From: Parendozoicomonas haliclonae
Lineage (GTDB): Bacteria > Pseudomonadota > Gammaproteobacteria > Pseudomonadales > Endozoicomonadaceae
NCBI RefSeq assembly: GCF_900174585.1
Contig: NZ_FWPT01000004.1
Coordinates: 456,746-520,745, forward strand
Length of the DNA: 64,000 nucleotides
Reading direction: 5' to 3'
Shown here: positions 54,235-63,642 of the stretch, piece after piece
Layout of the letters: every line of letters begins with the position of its first letter
Position numbering within the stretch: the stretch's first letter is position 1
Translations under genes and position numbers: made by a program
Notes under the pieces: model-generated
Seen by the model: only the letters and a program-made list of their open reading frames with translations
Told to the model about the DNA's origin: nothing
Database searches by the model: none

Positions 54235-56427
54235 ATGGACGTTACCGAAATTCTTGATTCCCTTAACGATGCCCAGCGTGAAGCGGTGACTCTACCGCTG
54301 AGTTCTGGTCTTGTTCTGGCCGGGGCCGGTAGTGGTAAAACACGGGTACTGGTTCACCGTATTGCCTGGCTGGTGCAGACCGAAGGTGTTTCGCCCTGGT
54401 CGATTATGGCGGTAACGTTTACCAACAAGGCTGCCGCAGAGATGCGTGGCCGTATTGAGCAGATGCTGGACATGCCTGTACGTGGCATGTGGGTGGGAAC
54501 CTTCCACGGCATTGCTCACCGATTGCTGCGTGCCCACTGGAAAGAGGCAGGCCTGCCGGAGAATTTCCAGATTCTCGATAGTGATGATCAGCTGCGCATC
54601 GTGAAGCGCATCATGAAAGCCATGAATCTGGACGACACCAAGTGGCCACCGCGTCAGGCCCAGTGGTATATCAATGGTAAGAAGGACGAAGGTCTTCGCC
54701 CGCACCATATTGATCCGGGCTATGACGTCTATGAAAAGACCATGCAGACGGTCTATGCCACCTACGAACAACAGTGTCAGCAGCTGGGCGTTGTCGATTT
54801 TGCCGAACTACTGCTGCGCTCCAACGACCTGTGGCTGACCAATGAATCCCTGCGCATGCACTACCGGGAACGCTTTCGCTACGTGCTTGTGGACGAGTTT
54901 CAGGATACCAACACCGTACAGTACGCCTGGTTGCGTAATCTGGTCGGTGATCGGGACAATCTGATGGTGGTTGGTGATGATGACCAGTCTATCTATGGCT
55001 GGCGTGGCGCAAAGATCGAGAATATTCAGCGTTTTACCGAAGACTTTAAAAACGCCAAAACCATCAAGCTGGAACAGAACTACCGCTCAACCAGCACCAT
55101 TCTGCAAGCAGCCAACACCGTGATTGCCAATAACCCGGGCCGTCTAGGTAAAGAGCTGTGGACTGATGGTGTGGAAGGCGATCCGATTCGGGTTTATGCC
55201 GGCTTTAATGAAGTGGATGAAGCCCGCTTTATCTGTGACCGTATCCGTGATGCGGTTGCCAGTGGTATGGCTCACAACGATATTGCCATTCTTTATCGTT
55301 CCAATGCACAGTCCCGTGTGCTGGAAGAAGCCCTGCTGCGTTCCGGTCTGCCTTATCGCATCTACGGTGGTCAGCGCTTCTTCGAGCGTGCAGAAATCAA
55401 GAATGCTCTGGCTTATCTGCGTCTGGCCAGCAACCAGGATGATGACACCTCTTTAGAGCGTGTTATTAACGTTCCACCTCGGGCGATTGGTGAGAAAACC
55501 GTTCAGGTCATCCGTGATGCTGCCCGGGAAGCCAATGTTTCCATGTGGCGAGCTGCTCGACAGATTGTTGCCCAGAAGACTCTGCCCGCCCGTGCCTCCA
55601 ATGCCATCGCCAACTTTATCGAGATGATCGAAGGCTTATCGGCTTCCGGTGATGATCTGCCTCTGCATGAATTCTCTGATCACGCCATTCAGATCAGTGG
55701 TCTGATCGAGATGTATCAGAAAGAGAAGGGCGAGAAAGGCCGTGCCCGTATCGAGAACCTTGAGGAACTGGTGTCTGCCTGCCGTGAGTTCGATCCGGAA
55801 GAAACTCTGAGTGATGAAGAGCAGGAAGCCATGTCTCCACTGGATGCTTTCCTTGCTCATGCGGCACTGGAAGCGGGTGATACTCAGGCTGACCAGTTTA
55901 CTGACAGCGTTCAGATGATGACTCTGCACTCTGCCAAAGGTCTGGAATTCCCGCTAGTCTTTCTGGCCGGTATGGAAGAGGGACTGTTCCCGCACAAAAT
56001 GTCCATGGAAGATCCGGACGGTTTGGAAGAGGAGCGTCGTCTTTGCTACGTGGGCATTACCCGTGCGAAGGAAGAGTTGTACATGACTTATGCAGAGAAC
56101 CGTCGTCTGTATGGTCAGGATACTATGAACCGGCCGTCTCGTTTCCTGCGTGAAATTCCACGGGAGCTGCTGGAAGAGGTGCGCCTCAATGCCAGTATCA
56201 GTCGTCCGGTTACAGCTTCTGTGCGGGCAACAGGTCGAGGTTTTGCCGGTTCTGACGTTCCGGGAACGGAGCTGCGGCTTGGTCAACGGGTTGAGCATGA
56301 ACTCTTTGGTGAAGGTGTTGTTCTGAACTTTGAAGGACAGGGCGCGCAGGCACGGGTACAAATCAACTTTGATAATGAAGGCAGCAAATGGCTGATGGTG
56401 GCTTACGCTAAGCTCACGCCTTGCTAA
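54235..56427 (+). CDS. uvrD: DNA helicase II
   Basis: A 730-residue superfamily 1 helicase. Walker A is GLVLAGAGSGKTRVLVHRIAW near residue 27, motif II is VLVDEFQDTNTVQYAW, motif III GDDDQSIYGWRGAKIEN, and motif VI YVGITRAKEELYMTYAENR. The C-terminal tail (GQRVEHELFGEGVVLNFEGQ) is the UvrD/PcrA Tudor-like domain. It acts in mismatch and nucleotide-excision repair. No LexA box was found upstream. Confidence 0.96.
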   Translation: MDVTEILDSLNDAQREAVTLPLSSGLVLAGAGSGKTRVLVHRIAWLVQTEGVSPWSIMAVTFTNKAAAEMRGRIEQMLDMPVRGMWVGTFHGIAHRLLRAHWKEAGLPENFQILDSDDQLRIVKRIMKAMNLDDTKWPPRQAQWYINGKKDEGLRPHHIDPGYDVYEKTMQTVYATYEQQCQQLGVVDFAELLLRSNDLWLTNESLRMHYRERFRYVLVDEFQDTNTVQYAWLRNLVGDRDNLMVVGDDDQSIYGWRGAKIENIQRFTEDFKNAKTIKLEQNYRSTSTILQAANTVIANNPGRLGKELWTDGVEGDPIRVYAGFNEVDEARFICDRIRDAVASGMAHNDIAILYRSNAQSRVLEEALLRSGLPYRIYGGQRFFERAEIKNALAYLRLASNQDDDTSLERVINVPPRAIGEKTVQVIRDAAREANVSMWRAARQIVAQKTLPARASNAIANFIEMIEGLSASGDDLPLHEFSDHAIQISGLIEMYQKEKGEKGRARIENLEELVSACREFDPEETLSDEEQEAMSPLDAFLAHAALEAGDTQADQFTDSVQMMTLHSAKGLEFPLVFLAGMEEGLFPHKMSMEDPDGLEEERRLCYVGITRAKEELYMTYAENRRLYGQDTMNRPSRFLREIPRELLEEVRLNASISRPVTASVRATGRGFAGSDVPGTELRLGQRVEHELFGEGVVLNFEGQGAQARVQINFDNEGSKWLMVAYAKLTPC

Positions 56428-56469
56428 TGCTCTAAGGGTTAACAGACCCTAGACAGCTGCGACTTTTTG

Positions 56470-56531
56470 CCACATTTCATGGGAAATGTGGTCACGTAAT
56501 ATACAGAGCACAACGATCGGGTTGTGCTCTG
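56470..56531 (+). repeat. two perfect inverted repeats between uvrD and the PepSY gene
   Basis: CCACATTTC (56470-56478) pairs with GAAATGTGG (56483-56491), and CAGAGCACAAC (56504-56514) pairs with GTTGTGCTCTG (56521-56531). Neither is followed by a T run. They may be a leader structure, protein sites or a rho-dependent ending. Confidence 0.55.
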
Positions 56532-56573
56532 GCTCCCGCCCGAAAGACCAATAATCTTCTCTAATAAAAATCT

Positions 56574-57992
56574 ATGAATAAGAAATTTTATGTGTCTGTA
56601 TGGCGCTGGCATTTCTTTGCCGGGCTTTATGTTATCCCCTTTATGCTGATGCTCTCGATAACCGGTTTGGTCATGCTGGCTTATCCATGGATTGATGCCT
56701 GGCAGTACGGCGAAAAACTTACAACGGTTGAGCAGGCTTCCACTTCGACCTCTCTGGAACAGCAAGCCTCTGTCGTACGTGCCGCTTATCCCGATGATAG
56801 GGTCGCCCAGTATTTGCCTCCCATCAATGAGCATCGTTCAAGCATCTTCAAGCTAGCTCGCGAAGGTAACAGCACATTACTGGTGTTTGTGAACCCTTAC
56901 AGCGCAGAGATTCTGGGTAGTTTTGATAACGCAGATCGCTGGTACACCATCAGTGATGATATCCATGGAACACTCTTGCTCGGTGAAGCAGGTGATGCGC
57001 TGATTGAACTGGCTGCGGGGTTAGGCTTTTTACTTTTGATGACGGGGCTGTATCTGCACTGGCCAAGCAGTGCTTCAGGTATCACTCGTATGCTGATGCC
57101 TTCATTTTTAAACCCGGTTTTATGGCGGGATAGAAAGCGCTCTTCCTGGAAAAGTGTTCATGGTTCGGCTGGTTTTTATCTCAGCTTCTTCCTGTGGTTC
57201 TTTCTTCTAACCGGAATGGCCTGGACAGGAATATGGGGCGCTAAACTTATTCAGCCATGGAGTTCTTTTCCTGATGAGCAGTCTGCAGCTGTCTGGCAAT
57301 CAGAACCTGATGCCATAACACACGCGCAGCTTAATACCGATAACCTGCAAGAGGTACCCTGGGGGTTGGAAGTGTCGGCTGTCCCAGAGTCAGACAATGA
57401 TCAAAACCTGTTGCCTTTAACTCTTGATCAGGCTTTCCGCCGAGCCGGAGAGCTTGGCTTCAATGTTGAGGATAAAGGTGCTTTCAGTCAGAGCTTTCGT
57501 ATTGCCTTTCCGAAAGGTGAGACAGGCGTGTACAGCCTGATGTCTGTGACCATGAGTCGGGATAATACCAACCCGTTTGGTGATCGCACGGTGCACCTGG
57601 ATCAATACTCTGGAGCCGTTCTGGCAGATATCGGCTTTGAGGATTACAACGCTGTTGCTAAAGCTATGGCGGCAGGCATTGCCTGGCATATGGGGTCGGC
57701 CGGTTGGTGGAATGTTATTTTGGCGGCCGCTATCTGTTTAGGTTTCATTGCATTGTCGGTAACGGGTGCTGTGCTTTGGTGGAAGCGTCGTAACGCCACA
57801 TCAGGAATGCTGCCAGCGGCTCCGCCTCAGCCTTCAGACGTCACTGTACCCATGTCAGGAAAAGCGTTGATTGTATTGGTTGTACTGACCGGAGTGATAT
57901 TTCCGGTTTCAGGAGCGGTTATCGCGGCCTTGGCTTTGTTCGAGCTGGGTAGATATCGGGCTGTTTACCAGCAGGGGGAAATAACATCCTGA
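56574..57992 (+). CDS. PepSY-associated membrane protein (iron-regulated PiuB-like)
   Basis: A 472-residue protein with five or so transmembrane helices. MNKKFYVSVWRWHFFAGLYV at the start and HGSAGFYLSFFLWFFLLTGM near residue 200 are the typical PepSY_TM patterns, with intramembrane histidines. The periplasmic domains (about 70-155 and 235-360) contain PepSY-like repeats. Such proteins are linked to siderophore-iron reduction or transport. No Fur box was recognised. Confidence 0.8.
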   Translation: MNKKFYVSVWRWHFFAGLYVIPFMLMLSITGLVMLAYPWIDAWQYGEKLTTVEQASTSTSLEQQASVVRAAYPDDRVAQYLPPINEHRSSIFKLAREGNSTLLVFVNPYSAEILGSFDNADRWYTISDDIHGTLLLGEAGDALIELAAGLGFLLLMTGLYLHWPSSASGITRMLMPSFLNPVLWRDRKRSSWKSVHGSAGFYLSFFLWFFLLTGMAWTGIWGAKLIQPWSSFPDEQSAAVWQSEPDAITHAQLNTDNLQEVPWGLEVSAVPESDNDQNLLPLTLDQAFRRAGELGFNVEDKGAFSQSFRIAFPKGETGVYSLMSVTMSRDNTNPFGDRTVHLDQYSGAVLADIGFEDYNAVAKAMAAGIAWHMGSAGWWNVILAAAICLGFIALSVTGAVLWWKRRNATSGMLPAAPPQPSDVTVPMSGKALIVLVVLTGVIFPVSGAVIAALALFELGRYRAVYQQGEITS

Positions 57993-58081
57993 GAAAAGAG
58001 CCAGAATATGGCGATTCACTACATGAATGGATAGTATGGTTTGGCAGAACAATAACAAAACAAAAATAAAAGGGAGAGAGA

Positions 58082-59206
58082 ATGAAACGTCGTCACGTTC
58101 TCACCGCACTCGGAGTTGGTGCAGCCAGTGCAGCACTGGCCGGTTGCAATGGTTCAAAGGAAGAAGCTGCTTCTACTGAAGCCAAACCAGTCGCCCCCGC
58201 TGCCAAACAACAGGAAACCTATAACTGGAAGCTGGTCACCTCCTGGCCCAAGAATTTCCCGGGTTTAGGTACGGCTCCGGAACGTTTCGCCAAAATGGTT
58301 AGCGAGATGAGTGCCGGACGTTTGAATATCAAAGTGTTTGGTGCCGGCGAAATCGTCCCTGCCTTGCAGGTGTTTGATGCAGTACAAAACGGTACTGCAG
58401 AAATGGGCCATAGCGGTGCTTATTACTGGAAGGGCAAAAGTCCGGCGACGCAATTCTTTACCGCAGTTCCTTTTGGTCTGAATGCTCAGGAGATGAGTAG
58501 CTGGCTGCATAATGGTGGTGGTCAGGAGCTTTGGGATGAACTGTATGCCGGCTTTAATCTCAAGCCTTTTGCTGGCGGCAGCACCGGGGTGCAGATGGCT
58601 GGCTGGTTCAACCGTAAAATTGAATCTCTGGAAGACCTGAAAGGCCTGAAGATGCGTATCCCGGGTCTGGGCGGCGAAGTCCTCAAGCGTCTTGGTGGTT
58701 CTCCGGTGAACGTACCCGGGGGTGAACTGTTTACTGCCCTGCAGACCGGCAGCATTGATGCCACTGAATGGGTTGGTCCTTACAACGATATGGCCTTTGG
58801 TCTCTATAAGGCTGCGAAGTACTATTACTACCCAGGCTGGCATGAGCCCGGTTCAACGCTGGAATTCACCATTAATTTGGAAGCGTGGAATGCGCTGCCA
58901 GATGATCTGAAAGCTATTGTTGAATATGCGACGAAAGCTGCACATCTTTCCATGCTGGATGAATACACGGCACGGAATAATCAGGCACTGCAGCAGTTGA
59001 AGAATGATCATGGCGTGCAGGTCTTGAAGCTGCCAGACGATGTACTGATTAGTCTTCGCGAGACAGCAGAGCAGGTTGCTAAAGAAGTCGCTGCGGGTGA
59101 TCCGATGTCCGGTAAGGTTTATGCGTCGTTCAGCAAGTTTGCCAAGCAGGCGGCGGAGTATCACAAGATCTCCGAAATGGCTTACTACGATGCCCGAATG
59201 CTGTAA
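58082..59206 (+). CDS. TRAP transporter solute-binding protein (DctP family)
   Basis: A 374-residue protein. The N-terminus MKRRHVLTALGVGAASAALA ends in the lipobox LAGC, and the double Arg suggests Tat export of a lipoprotein. The DctP fold is clear: WKLVTSWPKNFPGLGTAPE, GAGEIVPALQVFDAVQNGTA and SIDATEWVGPYNDMAFGL, the last resembling keto-acid-binding TakP proteins. No dctQ or dctM membrane subunits are adjacent. GGGAGAGAG precedes the ATG. Confidence 0.88.
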   Translation: MKRRHVLTALGVGAASAALAGCNGSKEEAASTEAKPVAPAAKQQETYNWKLVTSWPKNFPGLGTAPERFAKMVSEMSAGRLNIKVFGAGEIVPALQVFDAVQNGTAEMGHSGAYYWKGKSPATQFFTAVPFGLNAQEMSSWLHNGGGQELWDELYAGFNLKPFAGGSTGVQMAGWFNRKIESLEDLKGLKMRIPGLGGEVLKRLGGSPVNVPGGELFTALQTGSIDATEWVGPYNDMAFGLYKAAKYYYYPGWHEPGSTLEFTINLEAWNALPDDLKAIVEYATKAAHLSMLDEYTARNNQALQQLKNDHGVQVLKLPDDVLISLRETAEQVAKEVAAGDPMSGKVYASFSKFAKQAAEYHKISEMAYYDARML

Positions 59207-59227
59207 GGCATCTTTATGAAAAACGAA

Positions 59228-59256
59228 GGGCGGCTATCAACAATAGCCGCCCTTTC
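59228..59256. terminator. bidirectional rho-independent terminator
   Basis: GGGCGGCTAT (59228-59237) pairs with ATAGCCGCCC (59243-59252), with T residues on both strands. It lies between the TRAP gene and the convergent murI. Confidence 0.88.
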
Positions 59257-59261
59257 TGTAT

Positions 59262-60047
59262 TCAGGGGAGAACGCTTAAGGCGTGAAACCCTCTGCCTGC
59301 AATAGCAGAAGTAAAGAGTTGGGCTTGCTCACCGTCACCTGTTAAATGGGCAATATGTTTGGGAGTCGCTGTTTCCTCGTTTATATGGTTACCCAGAAGG
59401 CTAAAAACTCTTCGAGCGATGGCTTCACCGGAATCCACCCACGTAACATCAGGCATAACAGTAGAGAGTTCTTCTCTTACTAATGGGAAGTGTGTACAGC
59501 CCAGAACGATATGGTCGGGTTGAACATCCGCTTCAAGAAATGGGTGCAGAATAGTTTCCAGCTTCTGTGTGGATATAGCCTCACCACAGAAGGATGACTC
59601 CGCTATATGTACCAGATCTGTTGAACCAACCTTGATAACGCTGCAATCGCTGGCGAATTCGTGAATCAGGTTGTCGGTATAGTTGCGGTTCACTGTTCCC
59701 GGTGTAGCAAGAAGGCCAATGCATCTATTTTGGGAAAGCGTCGCAGCGGTCTTTATGGCAGGAACGACACCCACAACCGGAATATCCAACCGTTCCCTTG
59801 CTGCTGTTAAGGCTACGGTGCTGGCTGTGTTGCAGGCGATAACAACCAGAGCCGGAGAGTATCGTTCGTTAAGAAGCGAAAGGTAATGACAGACTCTTTC
59901 CGTTACCTCGTCTTCCGGCTTTGGCCCGTAAGGAAATCCTGCGTTGTCTGCGCAGTAAACCACCGGCAGCCAGGGCATCATCCGGTTGATTTCATCAAAA
60001 ACAGTCAGGCCTCCGGCGCCGGAGTCCAGTATCACAATTGGGTTCAA
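59262..60047 (-). CDS. murI: glutamate racemase
   Basis: A 261-residue protein. The two catalytic cysteines lie in VVIACNTASTVALTAARERL and VLGCTHFPLVREEL; VILDSGAGGLTVFDEI is the N-terminal motif. It makes D-glutamate for peptidoglycan, linking it functionally to GlmU and GlmS. It is monocistronic here. The start at 60047 is MNPIVILDSGAGG. Confidence 0.94.
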   Translation of the reverse strand: MNPIVILDSGAGGLTVFDEINRMMPWLPVVYCADNAGFPYGPKPEDEVTERVCHYLSLLNERYSPALVVIACNTASTVALTAARERLDIPVVGVVPAIKTAATLSQNRCIGLLATPGTVNRNYTDNLIHEFASDCSVIKVGSTDLVHIAESSFCGEAISTQKLETILHPFLEADVQPDHIVLGCTHFPLVREELSTVMPDVTWVDSGEAIARRVFSLLGNHINEETATPKHIAHLTGDGEQAQLFTSAIAGRGFHALSVLP

Positions 60048-60220
60048 GAGAAGCTCGTTCCGTAGGGGTTCCGTTATTCCTTGCTCTTATCATTGTAAAG
60101 GCTAATACCATGAGGCCAATACGAGGGATTACTTTTTAGACCTGTTTCTCTCTCGGCGTGTAAATTTGCCAAACTGCTCTATCTTTCCGCCGACCATTTG
60201 AAATATTGGGAGCAGCCAAC

Positions 60221-60538
60221 ATGCAGATGATTAAAAGATTCGCGTTAGTGGTTGGGTTGGGTATGGCTGCATCAGGAGCGAACGCAGGTCTGTTTCTCTA
60301 TAGCTTCTCTTTTATGAACAGCATCACTGTGCACTTGTTCAATAATGGTCAGCCCGTCAGCGGTGGTACTGTTGATGTTTTCAATGCCAATGGTCGCAAG
60401 GTTGATACCCTGCAGGTAGAGAACGGAGAGGCCCAATTCCGCTTTCCATTCCTGGGGCCTTATGTGCGTCTGGTTGCCCATGCTGACGGTCTGTCCGCAC
60501 AGTATTTTCAAAACAGAGAAAGCTACGTAGATCATTGA
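60221..60538 (+). CDS. small secreted protein of unknown function
   Basis: A 105-residue protein with a signal peptide (FALVVGLGMAASGANA). The mature part is a beta-rich domain: ITVHLFNNGQPVSGGTVDVF and GEAQFRFPFLGPYVRLVAHA, which resembles a small immunoglobulin-like or carboxypeptidase-regulatory-like fold. GGGAG precedes the ATG at 60221; an ATG at 60227 is possible. No family recognised. Confidence 0.65.
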   Translation: MQMIKRFALVVGLGMAASGANAGLFLYSFSFMNSITVHLFNNGQPVSGGTVDVFNANGRKVDTLQVENGEAQFRFPFLGPYVRLVAHADGLSAQYFQNRESYVDH

Positions 60539-60603
60539 TTCTATTTGACTTGTTGGCGACCAATTGTTAATCATGCTTCCCCTTAACCGTAAGGCTGATT
60601 GCT

Positions 60604-61503
60604 ATGCCTCTGTTCTCTTTCGATCGAAGTGTTCTGGATCAATATCCGGCTCAAGCACACTCTCTGTTGGAGACTTTAGTATTCACCCAGGCTGGTGTTC
60701 TTAAAGCCGCCCAGGTCAGTGAACTTACTGCGGCCCTTTCAGTAGATGAAGAGGCATTGCCCGAACGTCTGCTGGCTATCGCTGCTGCCTGTGCAGTTGT
60801 TCCCGTCTCAAACTTTTATGTAGGTGTCGTCATCAAAGGTGGTTCCGGAAACTATTACCTCGGAGCCAATATGGAATTTGATGGTGGCTTCCTTGGCCTC
60901 AGTATTCATGGTGAGCAGTCAGCGATAAACAATGCCTGGCTGCATGGCGAGAAGAGTATTGAGTCTCTCACTGTTAACGCAGCACCATGTGGCCATTGTC
61001 GTCAGTTCCTCCATGAGCTGAACACCTCTGACAAACTGCAGGTCAACATCACTCCCCCTGAAGGCAAAAAGCACAGCGGCTCATTGCAGCACTTTCTTCC
61101 TGAAGCTTTCGGTCCTGCCGATCTGGGTGTTGATGGTGGTCTGCTGACCGGTAAACCGATCGACCTTCACATTGAAACCGATGATGAATTGGTGCGTATG
61201 GCAGCTGATGCAGCATGTCACAGTTATGCGCCTTATTCCGGTGGCTATGCAGGTGTGGCACTGGAAACTGCTGATGGCCTGCGCGTTGTTGGACGGTATG
61301 CTGAGAATGCGGCTTACAATCCAAGCTTGCAGCCTCTGGCATCGGCTCTTTCTCAACTTCGTTTTCAATGTCTGGGTAAGAAGGTTGAGCTGAAGCGCAT
61401 GGTGATGGTGGAGAAGCACTCCCATGTTCATCATGCCAGCCACGTGTCTGCACTCAGAGAACAGTTCCCGCATGTCGAAATGGAACTGATCCAGGTCGCC
61501 TGA
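60604..61503 (+). CDS. cdd: cytidine deaminase, dimeric type
   Basis: A 299-residue protein with a duplicated fold as in E. coli Cdd. The zinc and catalytic motif is HGEQSAINNAWL (His ligand, catalytic Glu) and APCGHCRQFLHEL (two Cys ligands); the usual HAE reads HGE. The second half (about 185-299) is the inactive repeat, APYSGGYAGVALE. It deaminates cytidine and deoxycytidine to uridine forms. Confidence 0.94.
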   Translation: MPLFSFDRSVLDQYPAQAHSLLETLVFTQAGVLKAAQVSELTAALSVDEEALPERLLAIAAACAVVPVSNFYVGVVIKGGSGNYYLGANMEFDGGFLGLSIHGEQSAINNAWLHGEKSIESLTVNAAPCGHCRQFLHELNTSDKLQVNITPPEGKKHSGSLQHFLPEAFGPADLGVDGGLLTGKPIDLHIETDDELVRMAADAACHSYAPYSGGYAGVALETADGLRVVGRYAENAAYNPSLQPLASALSQLRFQCLGKKVELKRMVMVEKHSHVHHASHVSALREQFPHVEMELIQVA

Positions 61504-61618
61504 GCAGACAGACTGCCACTCTATTGATTCAGACCTATTGAGCTCTGAGTGTGGCTGATGCACAGTTCTCCCCATGTAATAAGATCTTCTCTATAAGAAC
61601 AGACATGGGGAGCGTGCT

Positions 61619-62908
61619 GTGGGTACAGTGGCTGCAGAGGCACAGGAAAGCACAACAACATTCACTGATTATGATGTCATTATTGCGGGGGCCGGAATGG
61701 TAGGCGCCGCGATTGGTTGTGCCCTTGGGCAGGCCGGAATGCGTGTTGCCCTCTTTGATCCTGCATTACCTGAAGCCTTTGATTCAAATTCCCAACCGGA
61801 TATCCGGGTTTCAGCCTTGAGCCCTGCCTCTATTTCTTTTCTTGATAAGCTCGGTGCCTGGAGCGCGATCAAGGATATGCGCACCTGCCCCTACCGGCGT
61901 ATGGCTGTGTGGGAGAAGCTTCATGATCCGTTATCAGGAAAGCTAGTCACTTCCCGCTTCAATCAAACCATGTTTGACTGCAAAGAAGTGGGTACGGAAG
62001 AACTGGGTTTTATTGTTGAGAATCGAGTGACCCAGCTCGCACTGCATGCTGTCTTAAAAAACATCCCGAATATTGAACTGATCGCTCCCGCGAAACCGGC
62101 AAGTGTGAATATGGCCGGAGAGTATGCGGTCGTCACCCTCGATAATGGCACGAGCCTGAGAGCAAAACTATTGGTCGGGGCTGATGGGGCCAACTCCTTT
62201 GTGCGTCGCAGCTGTAATATTGGTCTTGCCAGCGAAGACTATGAGCAGAGAGCTTTGGTTGCCACAGTCGAGATACCGGAAGGTCCGCTGGATATTACCT
62301 GGCAGGCTTTCACTGCAACCGGGCCTTTAGCGCTACTTCCACTGCCTGAGTGCGGAGGCAAGCATTATGCCTCGCTGGTCTGGTACAACCTTCCAGAAAA
62401 CATCAACAGATTGATGTCTCTCTCTGGGGCGGAGTTCCTTGATGATGTTCGCTCACACTTCCCGGAAGAGTTGCCTGAAATGCACTCTCTTATAGAGAGA
62501 GGCTTCTTTCCTTTGACGCGCCGGCATGCTTCTACCTATATAAAGGAGAAGGTTGTTCTGGTCGGGGATGCTGCTCATACCATCAACCCTCTGGCGGGAC
62601 AGGGAGTAAACCTTGGCTTTCAGGATGCGGCGACTCTGTCGGAGACAGTAATAGAGGCTTATAAAGCAGGAGAGGCATTTGGTTCCCACAGTGTCTTAGC
62701 CGGTTATGAGAAAAAGCGCCGTCCTGAGAATACTCAGATGCAGAAAGTGATGGATGTGTTCTACCATCTCTTCAGTAACGACAATATGCCGTTAAAGGTT
62801 GCGCGTAATATTGGCTTAACGCTGGCAGGCAACTTCCCCTATGGCAGGAAGAAAGTCATGCGTTACGCCATGGGGTTGGAAAAGCCTATCACCTGGCCTT
62901 TTCAATAA
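61619..62908 (+). CDS. ubiF: 2-octaprenyl-3-methyl-6-methoxy-1,4-benzoquinol hydroxylase (UbiF-type)
   Basis: A 429-residue flavin monooxygenase. YDVIIAGAGMVGAAIGCALG binds FAD; SQPDIRVSALSPASISFLDK and CPYRRMAVWE match UbiF closely; LVGADGANSFVRR and LVGDAAHTINPLAGQGVNLG are the other family signatures. It adds a hydroxyl group to the ubiquinone ring. I use the GTG at 61619, which follows GGGGAG with a five-base spacer. Confidence 0.88.
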   Translation: MGTVAAEAQESTTTFTDYDVIIAGAGMVGAAIGCALGQAGMRVALFDPALPEAFDSNSQPDIRVSALSPASISFLDKLGAWSAIKDMRTCPYRRMAVWEKLHDPLSGKLVTSRFNQTMFDCKEVGTEELGFIVENRVTQLALHAVLKNIPNIELIAPAKPASVNMAGEYAVVTLDNGTSLRAKLLVGADGANSFVRRSCNIGLASEDYEQRALVATVEIPEGPLDITWQAFTATGPLALLPLPECGGKHYASLVWYNLPENINRLMSLSGAEFLDDVRSHFPEELPEMHSLIERGFFPLTRRHASTYIKEKVVLVGDAAHTINPLAGQGVNLGFQDAATLSETVIEAYKAGEAFGSHSVLAGYEKKRRPENTQMQKVMDVFYHLFSNDNMPLKVARNIGLTLAGNFPYGRKKVMRYAMGLEKPITWPFQ

Positions 62909-62914
62909 GAGGGT

Positions 62915-62953
62915 TTTAAGGTGCTGAACCAGTGTCCTGTTCAACACCTTAAA
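62915..62953 (+). terminator. hairpin between ubiF and the tRNA gene
   Basis: TTTAAGGTG (62915-62923) pairs with CACCTTAAA (62945-62953), with GAAC/GTTC pairs inside. It ends four bases before the tRNA. Confidence 0.6.
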
Positions 62954-62956
62954 TAA

Positions 62957-63031
62957 GCGGGTATCGTATAGTGGTTATTACGCGAGCTTCCCAAGCTCGA
63001 CAGGCGGGTTCGATTCCCGCTACCCGCTCCA
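62957..63031 (+). tRNA. tRNA-Gly (anticodon CCC)
   Basis: A 75-base cloverleaf. The acceptor GCGGGTA pairs with TACCCGC, followed by T and an encoded CCA. The anticodon stem CGAGC/GCTCG holds the loop TTCCCAA, giving anticodon CCC. The T loop reads GGTTCGATTCC. Confidence 0.95.
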
Positions 63032-63088
63032 GCTTTCAAATCGTCTGAATTTTTCTATTTAACATTCAGAATGCGTATTGATCACACC

Positions 63089-63347
63089 TTGACCTCATCC
63101 TGACTCTCTCTATAATGCCGCCTCGTTGTCACGGACAACCGGACCGAATTAACTTTCCCCCGGGAAGGAAAATGAGGATTGACAGAAAAGAGTTACGCTG
63201 TAGAATGCGCATCTCGTTGTCACCGGTGACCACCGAGACAGCATCGTTAAGTGATCTTAACTGGTTGATTTGAAAGCGGTTTTGAAAATCGGATTTGAAT
63301 CAGCACTGAAACGAATCACTTGACACTGATCGGGCCATCAGTAAAAT
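63089..63347 (+). promoter_or_regulatory. three tandem rRNA operon promoters
   Basis: Three sigma70 promoters with 16-base spacers: TTGACC (63089) with TATAAT (63111); TTGACA (63179) with TAGAAT (63201); TTGACA (63320) with TAAAAT (63342). Each is followed by a GC-rich start region of similar sequence (e.g. GCCGCCTCG and GGCGGCCTCG), typical of growth-rate and ppGpp-controlled rRNA promoters. Confidence 0.85.
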
Positions 63348-63440
63348 GGCGGCCTCGCTTGAGCGACCCGAACTTCTTTTAAAAAGAGCTCGGATTGGAA
63401 ACAAGTTCAAGTGTTCCTCTTCACAAGATGCGATGAAGAG

Positions 63441-63470
63441 TGATCTTTAACAAAGAATTCAGACAATTCG
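63441..63470 (+). promoter_or_regulatory. rRNA antitermination boxA and boxC
   Basis: TGATCTTTAACAA at 63441 resembles the boxA consensus TGCTCTTTAACA, and the following TTCAGACAATTCGTGTGGGC resembles the usual boxC. Together they recruit NusB and S10 for antitermination. Confidence 0.8.
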
Positions 63471-63642
63471 TGTGGGCGCTTGTCTGGCAGGATGAAGCTT
63501 TCTTCTCCACTCCTCGTGAGTATGAAGAAATGCAAAAAATACTTTGTTCTGTTAAACAAGTGACTCATCAATTTATTGAGAGTAATTTGCGTAATAGAGC
63601 CGCTTCTCTACCGTCTTCGGACTGTGGGGATGCAAGCGATTT

